DNA from: an uncultured Lachnospiraceae bacterium
GTDB lineage: Bacteria > Bacillota > Clostridia > Lachnospirales > Lachnospiraceae
DNA length: 35,262 nucleotides
Reading direction: 5' to 3'
Assembly (NCBI GenBank): GCA_910588875.1
Contig: CAJURT010000037.1
Location: 1 to 35,262, forward strand
Each line of letters begins with the position of its first letter. Positions within the stretch are counted from its first letter, which is position 1. This document shows positions 15,664-23,687 of this stretch, in pieces. Both the position numbers and the translations under genes were made by a program. The notes beneath the pieces were generated by a model, which was not told where the DNA came from, did no database searches, and saw only the letters and a list, made by a program, of their open reading frames with translations.

Positions 15664-17193
15664 TTACCTTATGCCCTTCCTTTTGGCAGTCCGCATTTCC
15701 CAATAGGTGTCACACCACTCTTTCAGCCTTCCCTTCTTCGCCTTGCCTTCGGAAGTTTTGGTTCCCGGCGCCTTTTTCCATGCATGCATGGCCAGCGCCA
15801 ATGCAATGACGCCATAGGATACAAACACCCGGAAATATTCACCGATAACCGGATCGCCAAACAACTCCTTGCCGGCAAGCGGTGAGACAATAAACAAAGT
15901 ATGGAACAGCACGATACCCAAAAGCGCCTGCTTATTCGTCGCCTTCTGCACGGAGGCCCCGCCTACCAGCAGCGCTGCAATGGCAAACTGCCCTACCTGG
16001 GTATGGGCGCCATACGTAGAGATTGTACCCACATTCTGCAGGAAAATCAGCTGGCCCCAGCTGGCCAGGACCGTGGAAAAGATCATGGCGATAATACGCG
16101 TCTTGTCCACATCAATGCCTGCCGCATTGGCCACGGTACGGCTCTGCCCAACTGTCCTCATATTCTGCCCCAAACGTGTCTTCATCAGGATGTTGTTAAA
16201 CACACACAACGCCCCAATGCAGAGATAGGTCATCACCGGAAGCTTAACAACTATCAGTACATTATATATGGCCGGCACATAGGTCAGGGCATAAACCACT
16301 GCCGCCAGGACCACATTGACACCGGCCTTTACCGGTACAAATGTCCCTGGTCCTGCCTCCTCGCTGCCCTTCCCTGCCTGCAGCTTCCATTTCACAAAGC
16401 CATATAACTGCCAGAGCACAACACCCAGGCACCCCAGTTCCACTGCCGACAACAGCAACAGGCGGTCAGCAGCCAAGAACCGCTCCACCGGCCCGATAAA
16501 GGTCACGGCATAAACCACAACCGCCGCCACTGCTTTCCCCCCCATGGACTTCCAGTCCACCGGCTGCTTCTTCACCAGCTTAAAGGCCACTGAACAGGCA
16601 AGGATAACCAGCACCAGGTAAAAACCAAGTTCCACAATGGTCAGCATCGGCACCGTATCCAGCGCATATTTTACGGTATCCTTCAAGTCGATGGTGTTTT
16701 TCACACCGATTCCCGTAGGAATCATCAGGGTAGAATTGTTCATCTTGATGACACCGCCAAAAATGAACAAAAACACCAGCTGGTAAATGCCGTCTGCAAA
16801 ATACCCCAGGACCAGCCCGCCGATCATCTCATTTCCCTTCATGTAGTTGAAAAGTTTCCCTACCAGGAACCCGAAAAACACTGCAAAGGGAGTGGCCAGC
16901 ACCACGGTAAACAAGAAGCCGGAAATACCGGTAAATCCCCAGTAGGTGGTCAAAAAGATGGCCAGCTGCGCTGCCATGGCGCCGATTACGATACCAAAGT
17001 TCAGCCCCATTCCGGCGATAACCGGAATAATCAGAGACAGTACAATAAAGGAGTTCCTTGCAATACGGGTAAACAGTTCCGAAACCACAAAGGTCAATGG
17101 CTGCTTGGAAAAATATGTGGCCAGCACACACAGGATCATGAACAGGATTACCACCATATTCTGAACCAGGAAATTCGATACTTTTTTAGTCAC
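15664..17193 (-). CDS. ABC transporter permease of the DUF3798 importer (second permease)
   Basis: Membrane permease of 509 residues with many hydrophobic segments, longer than most relatives. It has an inserted region (about residues 205-305) containing extra hydrophobic stretches and a charged loop KWKLQAGKGSEEAGPG. The conserved GMGLNFGIVIGAMAAQ and ANAAGIDVDKTRIIAM segments mark the branched-chain/sugar permease family. The GTG start at 17193 follows AAAGGAGG and overlaps the preceding permease stop by 8 bases (GTGACTAA). The tail is Lys/Arg-rich. It ends the operon before the three-hairpin terminator. Confidence 0.85.
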   Translation of the reverse strand: MTKKVSNFLVQNMVVILFMILCVLATYFSKQPLTFVVSELFTRIARNSFIVLSLIIPVIAGMGLNFGIVIGAMAAQLAIFLTTYWGFTGISGFLFTVVLATPFAVFFGFLVGKLFNYMKGNEMIGGLVLGYFADGIYQLVFLFIFGGVIKMNNSTLMIPTGIGVKNTIDLKDTVKYALDTVPMLTIVELGFYLVLVILACSVAFKLVKKQPVDWKSMGGKAVAAVVVYAVTFIGPVERFLAADRLLLLSAVELGCLGVVLWQLYGFVKWKLQAGKGSEEAGPGTFVPVKAGVNVVLAAVVYALTYVPAIYNVLIVVKLPVMTYLCIGALCVFNNILMKTRLGQNMRTVGQSRTVANAAGIDVDKTRIIAMIFSTVLASWGQLIFLQNVGTISTYGAHTQVGQFAIAALLVGGASVQKATNKQALLGIVLFHTLFIVSPLAGKELFGDPVIGEYFRVFVSYGVIALALAMHAWKKAPGTKTSEGKAKKGRLKEWCDTYWEMRTAKRKGIR

Positions 17194-18277
17194 GTCCGCT
17201 GCCTCCTTTCACCTGGCTGAGCGCGTAAATGATAATACCATTAGAGATAATCAGACGCGCCACCTCTGACAGGTTGCTCTCCGGGATAAACTGGTTCGCT
17301 ACCGGAAGCCCCAGGGCCAGAATCCCCTGGAACAAAAAGGTACCAATCAGCACATGTGTAATCCGTGCCCGTTTCGGGCTGGCCCCGCCAATCAGGACAG
17401 CGGCCACGGAAGTAAAGCCCATCATCATCGGGCCGTTATATAGCTGCATGAAACCAAACCCCTGGGCATACACCAGGATCCCCACCGCTGCCAGCACCGT
17501 GGACAGCGTGGTTCCAATCAGGCGCATCTTATTGACATTGATGCCGGCCGCTTTGGCAAACATCGGGTTCGCCCCTGCCGCACTCATTGCAATCCCTGTC
17601 TTTGAACGCATAAACAGCCATACCAGGAAACACATCAGGAAGAAAAAGAGCAGAAGCCCTGTAGGGATCGTAAGGTTGCCAATACTGAATGCCAAAGTCT
17701 TGTTCATGACATTACTGTAAGAAGAAGCCAGGGAAATCGTATTCCGGAGGCCTTTCCCGGCATTTGGCCAAATCAATTCCCCGTCTGTGAAGGGCAGCAG
17801 CATCCACCACATATTCATGAATGCAATGATCGAAAAGCCTACATAAGTGGTCACGGTCATCTCCGAACCCTTCACCCGGTTCAGCAGCTGCCCATACAAA
17901 TAGCCTATCACTGTGGCCAGGGCCACGCCGATCAAAATTGCCACCAGGATCGCCACCCACATGGCAAATAAGGGATGGATCGCCACCAGGGAAGGCTTCT
18001 GGGCAATCTGCAGCTGGATCACAATCAGCCCCCCCAGGAGCCCACCCACGATACCCATGGAAATACCAAAATTCAGGCCGATCCCGCACTGCACGGCCGG
18101 TACCATAGCAAGAGCCAGGATGCCAAACATCCCCCATCGCCGGATACAGTCACTCAAAAGCTGCATCAGGTTCATGTGGAACCCGCCTGCCGCTGCTACC
18201 AAAAACAGAAAGAATGACACAATGATAATACGCGGCAGCCCAAACTTCGCCACCAATGTTTTTAACGGATTACGCAT
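17186..18277 (-). CDS. ABC transporter permease of the DUF3798 importer (first permease)
   Basis: Membrane permease of 363 residues. ATG 18277 is chosen because it overlaps the ATPase stop by 8 bases (ATGCGTAA) and has AAAGGAGG upstream; longer in-frame starts run into the ATPase gene. About eight to ten hydrophobic helices are visible. The segments QCGIGLNFGISMGIVGG and AKAAGINVNKMRLIGTTLS are shared with the following permease, so the two are distant paralogues forming the channel. Its last codons overlap the next gene. Confidence 0.87.
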   Translation of the reverse strand: MRNPLKTLVAKFGLPRIIIVSFFLFLVAAAGGFHMNLMQLLSDCIRRWGMFGILALAMVPAVQCGIGLNFGISMGIVGGLLGGLIVIQLQIAQKPSLVAIHPLFAMWVAILVAILIGVALATVIGYLYGQLLNRVKGSEMTVTTYVGFSIIAFMNMWWMLLPFTDGELIWPNAGKGLRNTISLASSYSNVMNKTLAFSIGNLTIPTGLLLFFFLMCFLVWLFMRSKTGIAMSAAGANPMFAKAAGINVNKMRLIGTTLSTVLAAVGILVYAQGFGFMQLYNGPMMMGFTSVAAVLIGGASPKRARITHVLIGTFLFQGILALGLPVANQFIPESNLSEVARLIISNGIIIYALSQVKGGSGRD

Positions 18278-19883
18278 CTTCCTGCCCTCCTTTCCAGGCG
18301 CCTGACATGGCAAGCCCGAAATTCGCATCTGTATCGTCTGGCTTAAGGATACAAGCCAGCTTCCCGTCAGAAATAATTGCAATCCGGTCTGATACGGAAC
18401 GCAACTCCATCAGTTCGGAAGATACGATGATCACTGTCATCCCCAGTTCCCGGTTCAGCTTTGCCAGGTATTCCAGTACCAGTTTCTTCGCGCCGATATC
18501 AATTCCCCGGGTGGGCTCTGACACAAACAGAACCTCCGGCTCCAATGTCAGCGCACGTGCCAGGCATACCTTCTGCTGGTTGCCACCGGAAAGCGCCCCT
18601 GCATGCTGGCGGATCCCTGTACAGCGGATATCCAGGGTTTTCACCATCTCCTCCGCATGGGCATGGGCAGCCGCCGCATCATACAGCTTCATCCAGCCAA
18701 CCTTTTTTAAAAATTTACCGTTGGTCTGCATGGCCGAGAAAATAATATTCTGCTCTATGCTTTCATCCAGCAGGAGGCCTACCCCCCGCCGGTCCTCGGA
18801 CACAAATGCCACTTTATGGTTCAATGCGTCCCCCAATTTGCTAAGGTTCAATGCCTGACCATTGATCCTGACTTCTCCCTCAGCCTCATAAAGACCCATA
18901 ATCCCATTCGGGATTCCCAGTTTCCCCTGTCCGGCCAGGCCTCCAATGCCGAAAATCTCACCCTTGCGGATATCCAGGTCAATCCCCTTCACCTTTTCTC
19001 CAGGCATGTCCACCTTATAATCCCTTAAACTTACAGCAATCTCGTCCCCGCTGATCTGGCGGTTGTCCAGCACATTGTCGTCAACCAGCTTTTCCATCTT
19101 CCGCCCGATCATAAGTTCCGCAATCTCTACCACATCCGTGTCCTTGATTTCTTTTCTGGCCACAAACTCCCCGTCCCGCAGAATCGTCATCGAGTCCGCC
19201 ACGGCCATCACCTCATCCAGGCGGTGGGTGATAAAGATAATCGCGATTCCCTGGGAGGAAATTACCCGCATCGCCTCTAACAAGCGTTCTGCCTCCGACT
19301 CTGTGAGGACAGCCGTCGGCTCATCAAATACCAGGATGCGGATCCCCGTCTTGTCAAGTTCCCTGGCAATCTCAATGAACTGCATATACCCCACCGGGAG
19401 CCCGGCAACCTTCACATACTCTTCAATCTGAAGCCCGATGGTCTTCAGGGCTTTCTTTGCATCACGGCGCATCTGCTTAAAGTCCAGGGACTCCATGGAC
19501 CGCCCAAACAGGCGGCTGACTAAGTTCGGGGTGCTGATCTCACGCCCGACCTTAATGTTCTCCGTCACCGAAAATCCCGGAATCAGCATAAATTCCTGGT
19601 GTACCATGCCAATCCCCATCTCCATGGCTTTGAGCGGGGTATCGATCTGCACCGGCTCTCCGTTTACCTCAACTGTCCCCTCAAAACCACCGGTATTGTG
19701 GATGACAGGCATACCAAAAAGAATATTCATCAGCGTTGACTTTCCGGCACCGTTTTCCCCCATCAGCGCATGGATCTCACCGGGACGGATGTGGAGGTTC
19801 ACACCCTTAAGAACCCGGTTGCCATAATATTCCTTGGCAATGTTGTCCATCTTCAGGACATAGGTTTCCTTTGTTTTCTCCAA
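18270..19883 (-). CDS. ABC transporter ATP-binding protein of the DUF3798 importer, double nucleotide-binding domain
   Basis: Fused ATPase of 537 residues. Domain 1 has Walker A GENGAGKST (residues 42-50), an atypical LPVGYMQF signature and Walker B ILVFDEPTA. Domain 2 has a degenerate Walker A (GLAGQGKLG), a normal LSGGNQQK signature and VSEPTRGID. This is the sugar/nucleoside importer arrangement. The start is a TTG at 19883 with AGAGG 8 bases upstream; no in-frame ATG with a ribosome site is closer. It follows the binding-protein gene after a 205-base gap holding hairpins that probably reduce its expression relative to the lipoprotein. Confidence 0.88.
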   Translation of the reverse strand: MEKTKETYVLKMDNIAKEYYGNRVLKGVNLHIRPGEIHALMGENGAGKSTLMNILFGMPVIHNTGGFEGTVEVNGEPVQIDTPLKAMEMGIGMVHQEFMLIPGFSVTENIKVGREISTPNLVSRLFGRSMESLDFKQMRRDAKKALKTIGLQIEEYVKVAGLPVGYMQFIEIARELDKTGIRILVFDEPTAVLTESEAERLLEAMRVISSQGIAIIFITHRLDEVMAVADSMTILRDGEFVARKEIKDTDVVEIAELMIGRKMEKLVDDNVLDNRQISGDEIAVSLRDYKVDMPGEKVKGIDLDIRKGEIFGIGGLAGQGKLGIPNGIMGLYEAEGEVRINGQALNLSKLGDALNHKVAFVSEDRRGVGLLLDESIEQNIIFSAMQTNGKFLKKVGWMKLYDAAAAHAHAEEMVKTLDIRCTGIRQHAGALSGGNQQKVCLARALTLEPEVLFVSEPTRGIDIGAKKLVLEYLAKLNRELGMTVIIVSSELMELRSVSDRIAIISDGKLACILKPDDTDANFGLAMSGAWKGGQEDA

Positions 19884-19962
19884 GTCACCAACCTCTTTCT
19901 ACACTTATTTTTTCGCAACTCAGCCATGCCCCATGCCATTCCTTCCGTGGGGCACAAATCCG

Positions 19963-19987
19963 CCCAAAAGCTGTTGAGACTTTTGGG
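19963..19987 (-). other. Second leader hairpin before the ATPase gene
   Basis: CCCAAAAG and CTTTTGGG form a perfect eight-pair stem with a nine-base loop, downstream of the attenuator-like hairpin. It has no U-tract. It may affect mRNA processing or stability between the binding-protein and ATPase cistrons. Confidence 0.5.
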
Positions 19988-20003
19988 GGCAAATGCACCA
20001 TAA

Positions 20004-20046
20004 CAAAAAGTCCTGCCAACTGATGTCTCAAAGACTCCTGTTGGCA
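20004..20046 (-). terminator. Attenuator-like hairpin between binding protein and ATPase
   Basis: On the minus strand TGCCAAC (20046-20040) pairs with GTTGGCA (20020-20014). Inside is a smaller stem, GTCT-TTG-AGAC (20035-20025). GGACTTTTTG follows. This is a partial terminator of the kind often placed after a highly expressed solute-binding protein gene, letting only some transcripts reach the membrane components. Confidence 0.6.
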
Positions 20047-20088
20047 GAACTCCAGATACCATCACAGTATTCCGTTTTTCAGGATCGA

Positions 20089-21339
20089 TTACTCAAAAGT
20101 AACGAAATCAGACATTACCAGGAAGTGGTTCTCCTTTGCATTGCCGTCATCATCCACATAGTAATCCAGGGTCATCTGTGCGCCAGGTGTAAACTCCTCT
20201 GCGCAATCCTGGATGGTGGAGCGAAGCAGATCCTCATCCAGGACAGTACCGTTGGTCTCACCCTCAAGAACCTTCTTTGCATACTCAACGCCTGCGCTGA
20301 TGAACAGCATGTTACAGGGAACGCCCCAGGTAGATACACGGCCGCCCATGCCAGCCTCAGTAACCTTTGCCTGAAGCTGCTCCATCATGTAATCCACGTC
20401 AGCCTCATGGCCTGCCATATCGATATTCAGGGCAGCCGGGAAAGCATGGAACGGGGACGGGCAGCACTGCAGGCTGTAGATCGCACCATTCTCAAATACG
20501 GAACGGATCAGCGGCTCCTGCATACCACAGTTGGTGGTAAAGAACACGGTGTCCTTGCCGTACTTCTCGATCTGACGCGGAACATCCTCCAGGATGAACT
20601 GCTGGGCGCCGGTGATACCGGAATCGCCGGTCGGATCCGGAGCGGTAACATCTACCAACTCGATATCATTCTCAGCACAGTACTTTTTCAGGTTCTCATG
20701 ACGGGCAACAATCAGTGCATAACTCATATGGCGGGGGAAGGAATAGTGGATCATGGTCTTCGCACCCTGCTTCTTTGCCTGAGGCGGGATCACGATGCCG
20801 CATCCGGGCTCATCCACCTGCAGAACGATATCAGCCTTGGGGTTGATAACGCCCGGGTCCTCACCAGGAGTACCTACGATAAAGATCATGTCAGGACGGG
20901 TCTCACGAACCTTGTCAATCGCTGCTGCCGTGCCCGGGATCGCCTGGCACCAGATAATCGCTTTCACATCCGGGTCGGAAGCCAGGGCCACGGTATTGGA
21001 GATAACGGTCTCCGTCTCAGTGGTAAAGTTATCCGGATAAGTAGAAGTAACGATCATATCGCCGTACTTCTCCTTCATCTTGTTTGCCTGGGTGATCTCC
21101 TCATCTCCCTGGGAAGCCGTACCGGTGATAATACCGATCTTGAAGTTCTCTGCCGGTGCCGCTGCCTCAGTCTCCGCAGAATCTCCTTCTTCTGCTTTTG
21201 TATCCGCTGCATCTGCTGCGGTGGTAGCCTCGGTCTCCGCCGGAGCCGCAGTTGTTGCAGCCGGCTCTGCGCCACGGCACCCGGCCATAGAAAGTACCAT
21301 GGCAGCTGCCAGTGTCAAGCTAAGTAATCTCTTTTTCAT
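20089..21339 (-). CDS. DUF3798-family substrate-binding lipoprotein
   Basis: Lipoprotein of 416 residues. The signal peptide ends in the lipobox SMAGC (Cys about residue 21). A linker rich in Ala/Thr/Glu runs to about residue 65. The DUF3798 domain follows, beginning FKIGIITGTASQGDEE and including PDVKAIIWCQAIPGTAAAI and SFPRHMSYALI. DUF3798 resembles type I periplasmic binding proteins. As first gene of an operon with an ATPase and two permeases, it is almost certainly the binding component; the ligand is unknown. ATG 21339 follows AAAGGAGG. It has strongly biased codon use and its own promoter, consistent with high expression. Confidence 0.88.
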   Translation of the reverse strand: MKKRLLSLTLAAAMVLSMAGCRGAEPAATTAAPAETEATTAADAADTKAEEGDSAETEAAAPAENFKIGIITGTASQGDEEITQANKMKEKYGDMIVTSTYPDNFTTETETVISNTVALASDPDVKAIIWCQAIPGTAAAIDKVRETRPDMIFIVGTPGEDPGVINPKADIVLQVDEPGCGIVIPPQAKKQGAKTMIHYSFPRHMSYALIVARHENLKKYCAENDIELVDVTAPDPTGDSGITGAQQFILEDVPRQIEKYGKDTVFFTTNCGMQEPLIRSVFENGAIYSLQCCPSPFHAFPAALNIDMAGHEADVDYMMEQLQAKVTEAGMGGRVSTWGVPCNMLFISAGVEYAKKVLEGETNGTVLDEDLLRSTIQDCAEEFTPGAQMTLDYYVDDDGNAKENHFLVMSDFVTFE

Positions 21340-21398
21340 TACTTGTCTCCTCCTTTTTTGTTCCCCTACCTGTTATTTTAGTCAGATAAAGTGTTTCG

Positions 21399-21428
21399 AT
21401 TATATCACACATATACGTGATTTGTCCA
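21399..21428 (-). promoter_or_regulatory. Extended -10 promoter of the DUF3798 importer operon
   Basis: On the minus strand TGGACA (21428-21423) and TATAAT (21404-21399) are separated by 18 bases, and a TGA directly precedes the -10 box (TGATATAAT). The spacer contains an imperfect inverted repeat, TCAC-N8-GTGA (21405-21420), which could be an operator. Confidence 0.75.
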
Positions 21429-21480
21429 GCTACATTTGTATGTCTGTGGCGGATTTTTTTGGAAAATGACGGGATATGCC

Positions 21481-22404
21481 CTAAAATTTTCTTCCGCCAC
21501 CCCCATGGGTGCGGCCGCTGGACGAGCGGTGGACGGTGCTGCGCCCCCCACCCCGGCCGGCGTTTGTGCTCCGGGAAACATCCCGTGCAATCACCTGCCG
21601 TGCAATATGTGACCTCACCAGCGTATCCTCCTGGTTGCGGAGACGGAAACCGGCATCCGCCCGGTATGCCATATAATAATTGGCGGCCCGCCCCCTTTCC
21701 TCTTCCATGGCGTACTCCCGCCTCACCTTCCGGCACACGCTCCCGGCACAAAAAGCTGCCACCCCGGCTGCAAACAATGCTTCATACCAGAGGATTTCCC
21801 TGCGTCTCTTTTTCCGGTATTCCACAACCTTCCCGGTATCCCGGTCCACCTGGTACTGCCCGTCGGCAATCCCCTCCGCCTGGAAACGTAAGGTATCGGA
21901 AAACAGTTTGTATGCACAGCCAGAATAATCCCCTTCCCCCATATGAGCAGTCCCGTCCTCCAGCATGGAGCCTATCCGTTCATCCGTAAGAAGCCAGGCC
22001 ATCTCCCCGCTGGTGGAAATATATAATTCCCGGTTATCCATATCCATCAGGAAGAGGACGCCGCTGGCATCCTCCCCCGTTCCGAAACCGTTTTCATCAT
22101 AAAAATCATCCCCATATTCTTCCGATGTTTTTCCCTGAGTATCCTCCACGGTCACCAACACGGCATCCATGCCAAGCTTTTCCCGCAGCCTTTGTATCTC
22201 TGCTTCCAGCCTTTCCTCCTCTTCCCCGGAAAACAGATCCGCCCGGTCAAATACCCTCCCCACAGGAAAATCTCCCTCAGCCCTTGCCGGGACCGCCGTC
22301 CCCCATAGCATCAGCCCAACCGCCGCCAAAATTAGCCCTGGCCAAAAAACCCCCTTTTTCCTGGCTGCCAGTCTCTTTTCGGCCATCACTGCCTCTGTAC
22401 TCAC
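21481..22404 (-). CDS. TPM-domain membrane protein (YgcG-like)
   Basis: Membrane protein of 307 residues. A hydrophobic signal or anchor spans about residues 19-40 (ending VPARA). A TPM domain of the YgcG/Psb32 type covers about 45-180 (VFDRADLFSGEEEERLEAEI, DAVLVTVEDT, GVLFLMDMDNRELYIST). A transmembrane helix lies near residues 205-225. A basic cytoplasmic tail ends in a Ser/Gly-rich stretch (SSSGRTHGGGGRKF). The start is a GTG at 22404 behind AAGGAGG. TPM domains occur in photosystem repair factors and in bacterial membrane proteins; the activity here is unknown. It is the third gene of the SPFH/zinc-ribbon cassette, 42 bases after its partner. Confidence 0.83.
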   Translation of the reverse strand: MSTEAVMAEKRLAARKKGVFWPGLILAAVGLMLWGTAVPARAEGDFPVGRVFDRADLFSGEEEERLEAEIQRLREKLGMDAVLVTVEDTQGKTSEEYGDDFYDENGFGTGEDASGVLFLMDMDNRELYISTSGEMAWLLTDERIGSMLEDGTAHMGEGDYSGCAYKLFSDTLRFQAEGIADGQYQVDRDTGKVVEYRKKRRREILWYEALFAAGVAAFCAGSVCRKVRREYAMEEERGRAANYYMAYRADAGFRLRNQEDTLVRSHIARQVIARDVSRSTNAGRGGGRSTVHRSSSGRTHGGGGRKF

Positions 22405-22446
22405 CCTTGCCTCCTTCCCAGGTTTTGCCCCAAAGCTTTCGTCTTC

Positions 22447-23454
22447 CTACAAGATGAAATATCCCACCGCCAGCAGTACCGCCAGCACCGGCGCAAAAAC
22501 GGACAAAAACAGCTGTAAAAGCCGCCTCTCATCCACCGGCAGTTCCCCGCACACTTTCCCTGTCTGCCCGTTGCATGCAAAATAATAGACCTTATCCGTC
22601 CTATTATCCCGGTAAGTCAATGCCCAAACCGGCATCAGCACATAAGACCACCGGGGATTCTGTATCTGTGTCTCTTTGGCACGGACATTCACGGAGTGAT
22701 ACCCACTGATCCCGCTGCGCAGGGAATCCTCTGCAAACTGCCGGATCTCTGCCTCTATATCCGGGGCGAAGGCCCCCTGTTCCATATCCCTGTTCTCTGC
22801 CATGAACCCGGAAAGGTACCCCATATGGAAAGGCTGCAGCTTTTCCATTTCGAAGGGCATTACCCCTTCTGCCAGCTTCCGGTTCGCTTTGGAAAGGGCA
22901 TTGCGTGCGACATGGTTGATTTCCATTGTCCCCTCACGCCGGATTTCATATTCCTCTGTCTGTGTAAGCCGCATACTCCCCTCTGTCCAGGAGGTTTGCT
23001 TCCTGGCCTCCCCCTCCAGCTTTCCCTCCACCTGGCAGTCATAAAGCCAGTAGGGAAAATAAACCCCTGTCATCTTCTCCACCTGGTCCTGGGAATAAAA
23101 TGCTTTTGGGACATACTTCTTCCCGGCTATCCATTTCCCAAAAATCTCCAGCGCCTTTTTCCGGTCAATCTCAAAAGGGAGAATCCCATCAGGATGGTAT
23201 TCTCCCTGTACCCGGCCTGCCAACACAACCGGATTATGGCAATAATAGCAAAAGGTAGCCGCTGTGGTCTCCTCAGCCACAAGTTCTGCCCCACAGCTTG
23301 GGCAGGAATACAACATCCCTGCTGCCTCAGAGAAATCCCCTATCTGCCCTTTGGAAAACTCTGACTGGCAATATTCGCACCGGAATTGCTGCCCCTCTGG
23401 CTCAAACCGCAGGTCACCGCCGCAGTTTGGGCACTTATAAATCACCGCCGACAT
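22447..23454 (-). CDS. Double zinc-ribbon, tail-anchored membrane protein
   Basis: Protein of 335 residues. Two consecutive zinc ribbons occupy the N-terminus: cysteines near 8/11 and 26/29 (KCPNCGG, CEYCQS), then 51/54 and 69/72 (CPSCGA, CYYC). A central domain of about 220 residues with no recognised motif includes YFPYWLYDCQVEG and YVLMPVWALTY. A single transmembrane helix lies at the C-terminus (about 312-335). This is the tail-anchored TFIIB-type zinc-ribbon family found beside SPFH and TPM proteins in Firmicutes. ATG 23454 has GGGGAG overlapping the SPFH gene's stop region, so the two are translationally close. Confidence 0.8.
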   Translation of the reverse strand: MSAVIYKCPNCGGDLRFEPEGQQFRCEYCQSEFSKGQIGDFSEAAGMLYSCPSCGAELVAEETTAATFCYYCHNPVVLAGRVQGEYHPDGILPFEIDRKKALEIFGKWIAGKKYVPKAFYSQDQVEKMTGVYFPYWLYDCQVEGKLEGEARKQTSWTEGSMRLTQTEEYEIRREGTMEINHVARNALSKANRKLAEGVMPFEMEKLQPFHMGYLSGFMAENRDMEQGAFAPDIEAEIRQFAEDSLRSGISGYHSVNVRAKETQIQNPRWSYVLMPVWALTYRDNRTDKVYYFACNGQTGKVCGELPVDERRLLQLFLSVFAPVLAVLLAVGYFIL

Positions 23455-23462
23455 ATGCTCCC

Positions 23463-23687
23463 CTACTCCTTCGGATTGCCGCAGGAACTGCAGAATCTTC
23501 CGCTGTTAACAGCGCCGCACCGGCACACCCAGGTGTGGCTGTCCGGTTTCGGGCTCCCGCACTCACTGCAAAATTTCCCCGTATTCAACGCCCCGCACTG
23601 GCAGGTCCAGGACTCTGTATCCGGCTTGGGACTGCCGCATTCGCTGCAGAACTTTCCGCTGTTTTTGGCGCCGCACCGGCACACCCA
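23463..23687 (-). repeat. Three zinc-ribbon repeats at the end of the SPFH-like gene
   Basis: A 78-base (26-residue) unit is present three times in tandem, the last shortened. Each unit has the pattern W-x-C-x-CGA-x-N-x-G-x-FC-x2-CG-x-PK. The DNA copies are clearly related, indicating internal duplication. Confidence 0.88.

Noticed and set aside
19853..20065. 70-codon minus-strand frame in the leader before the ATPase
   Set aside because: It covers the two hairpins, lacks a ribosome site and runs into the ATPase start; better explained as untranslated leader.
19993..21327. 444-codon open frame on the plus strand opposite the DUF3798 gene
   Set aside because: It is antisense to a clear lipoprotein gene with strongly biased codons, has no ribosome site and shows no protein-like domain; the absence of stops follows from codon bias.
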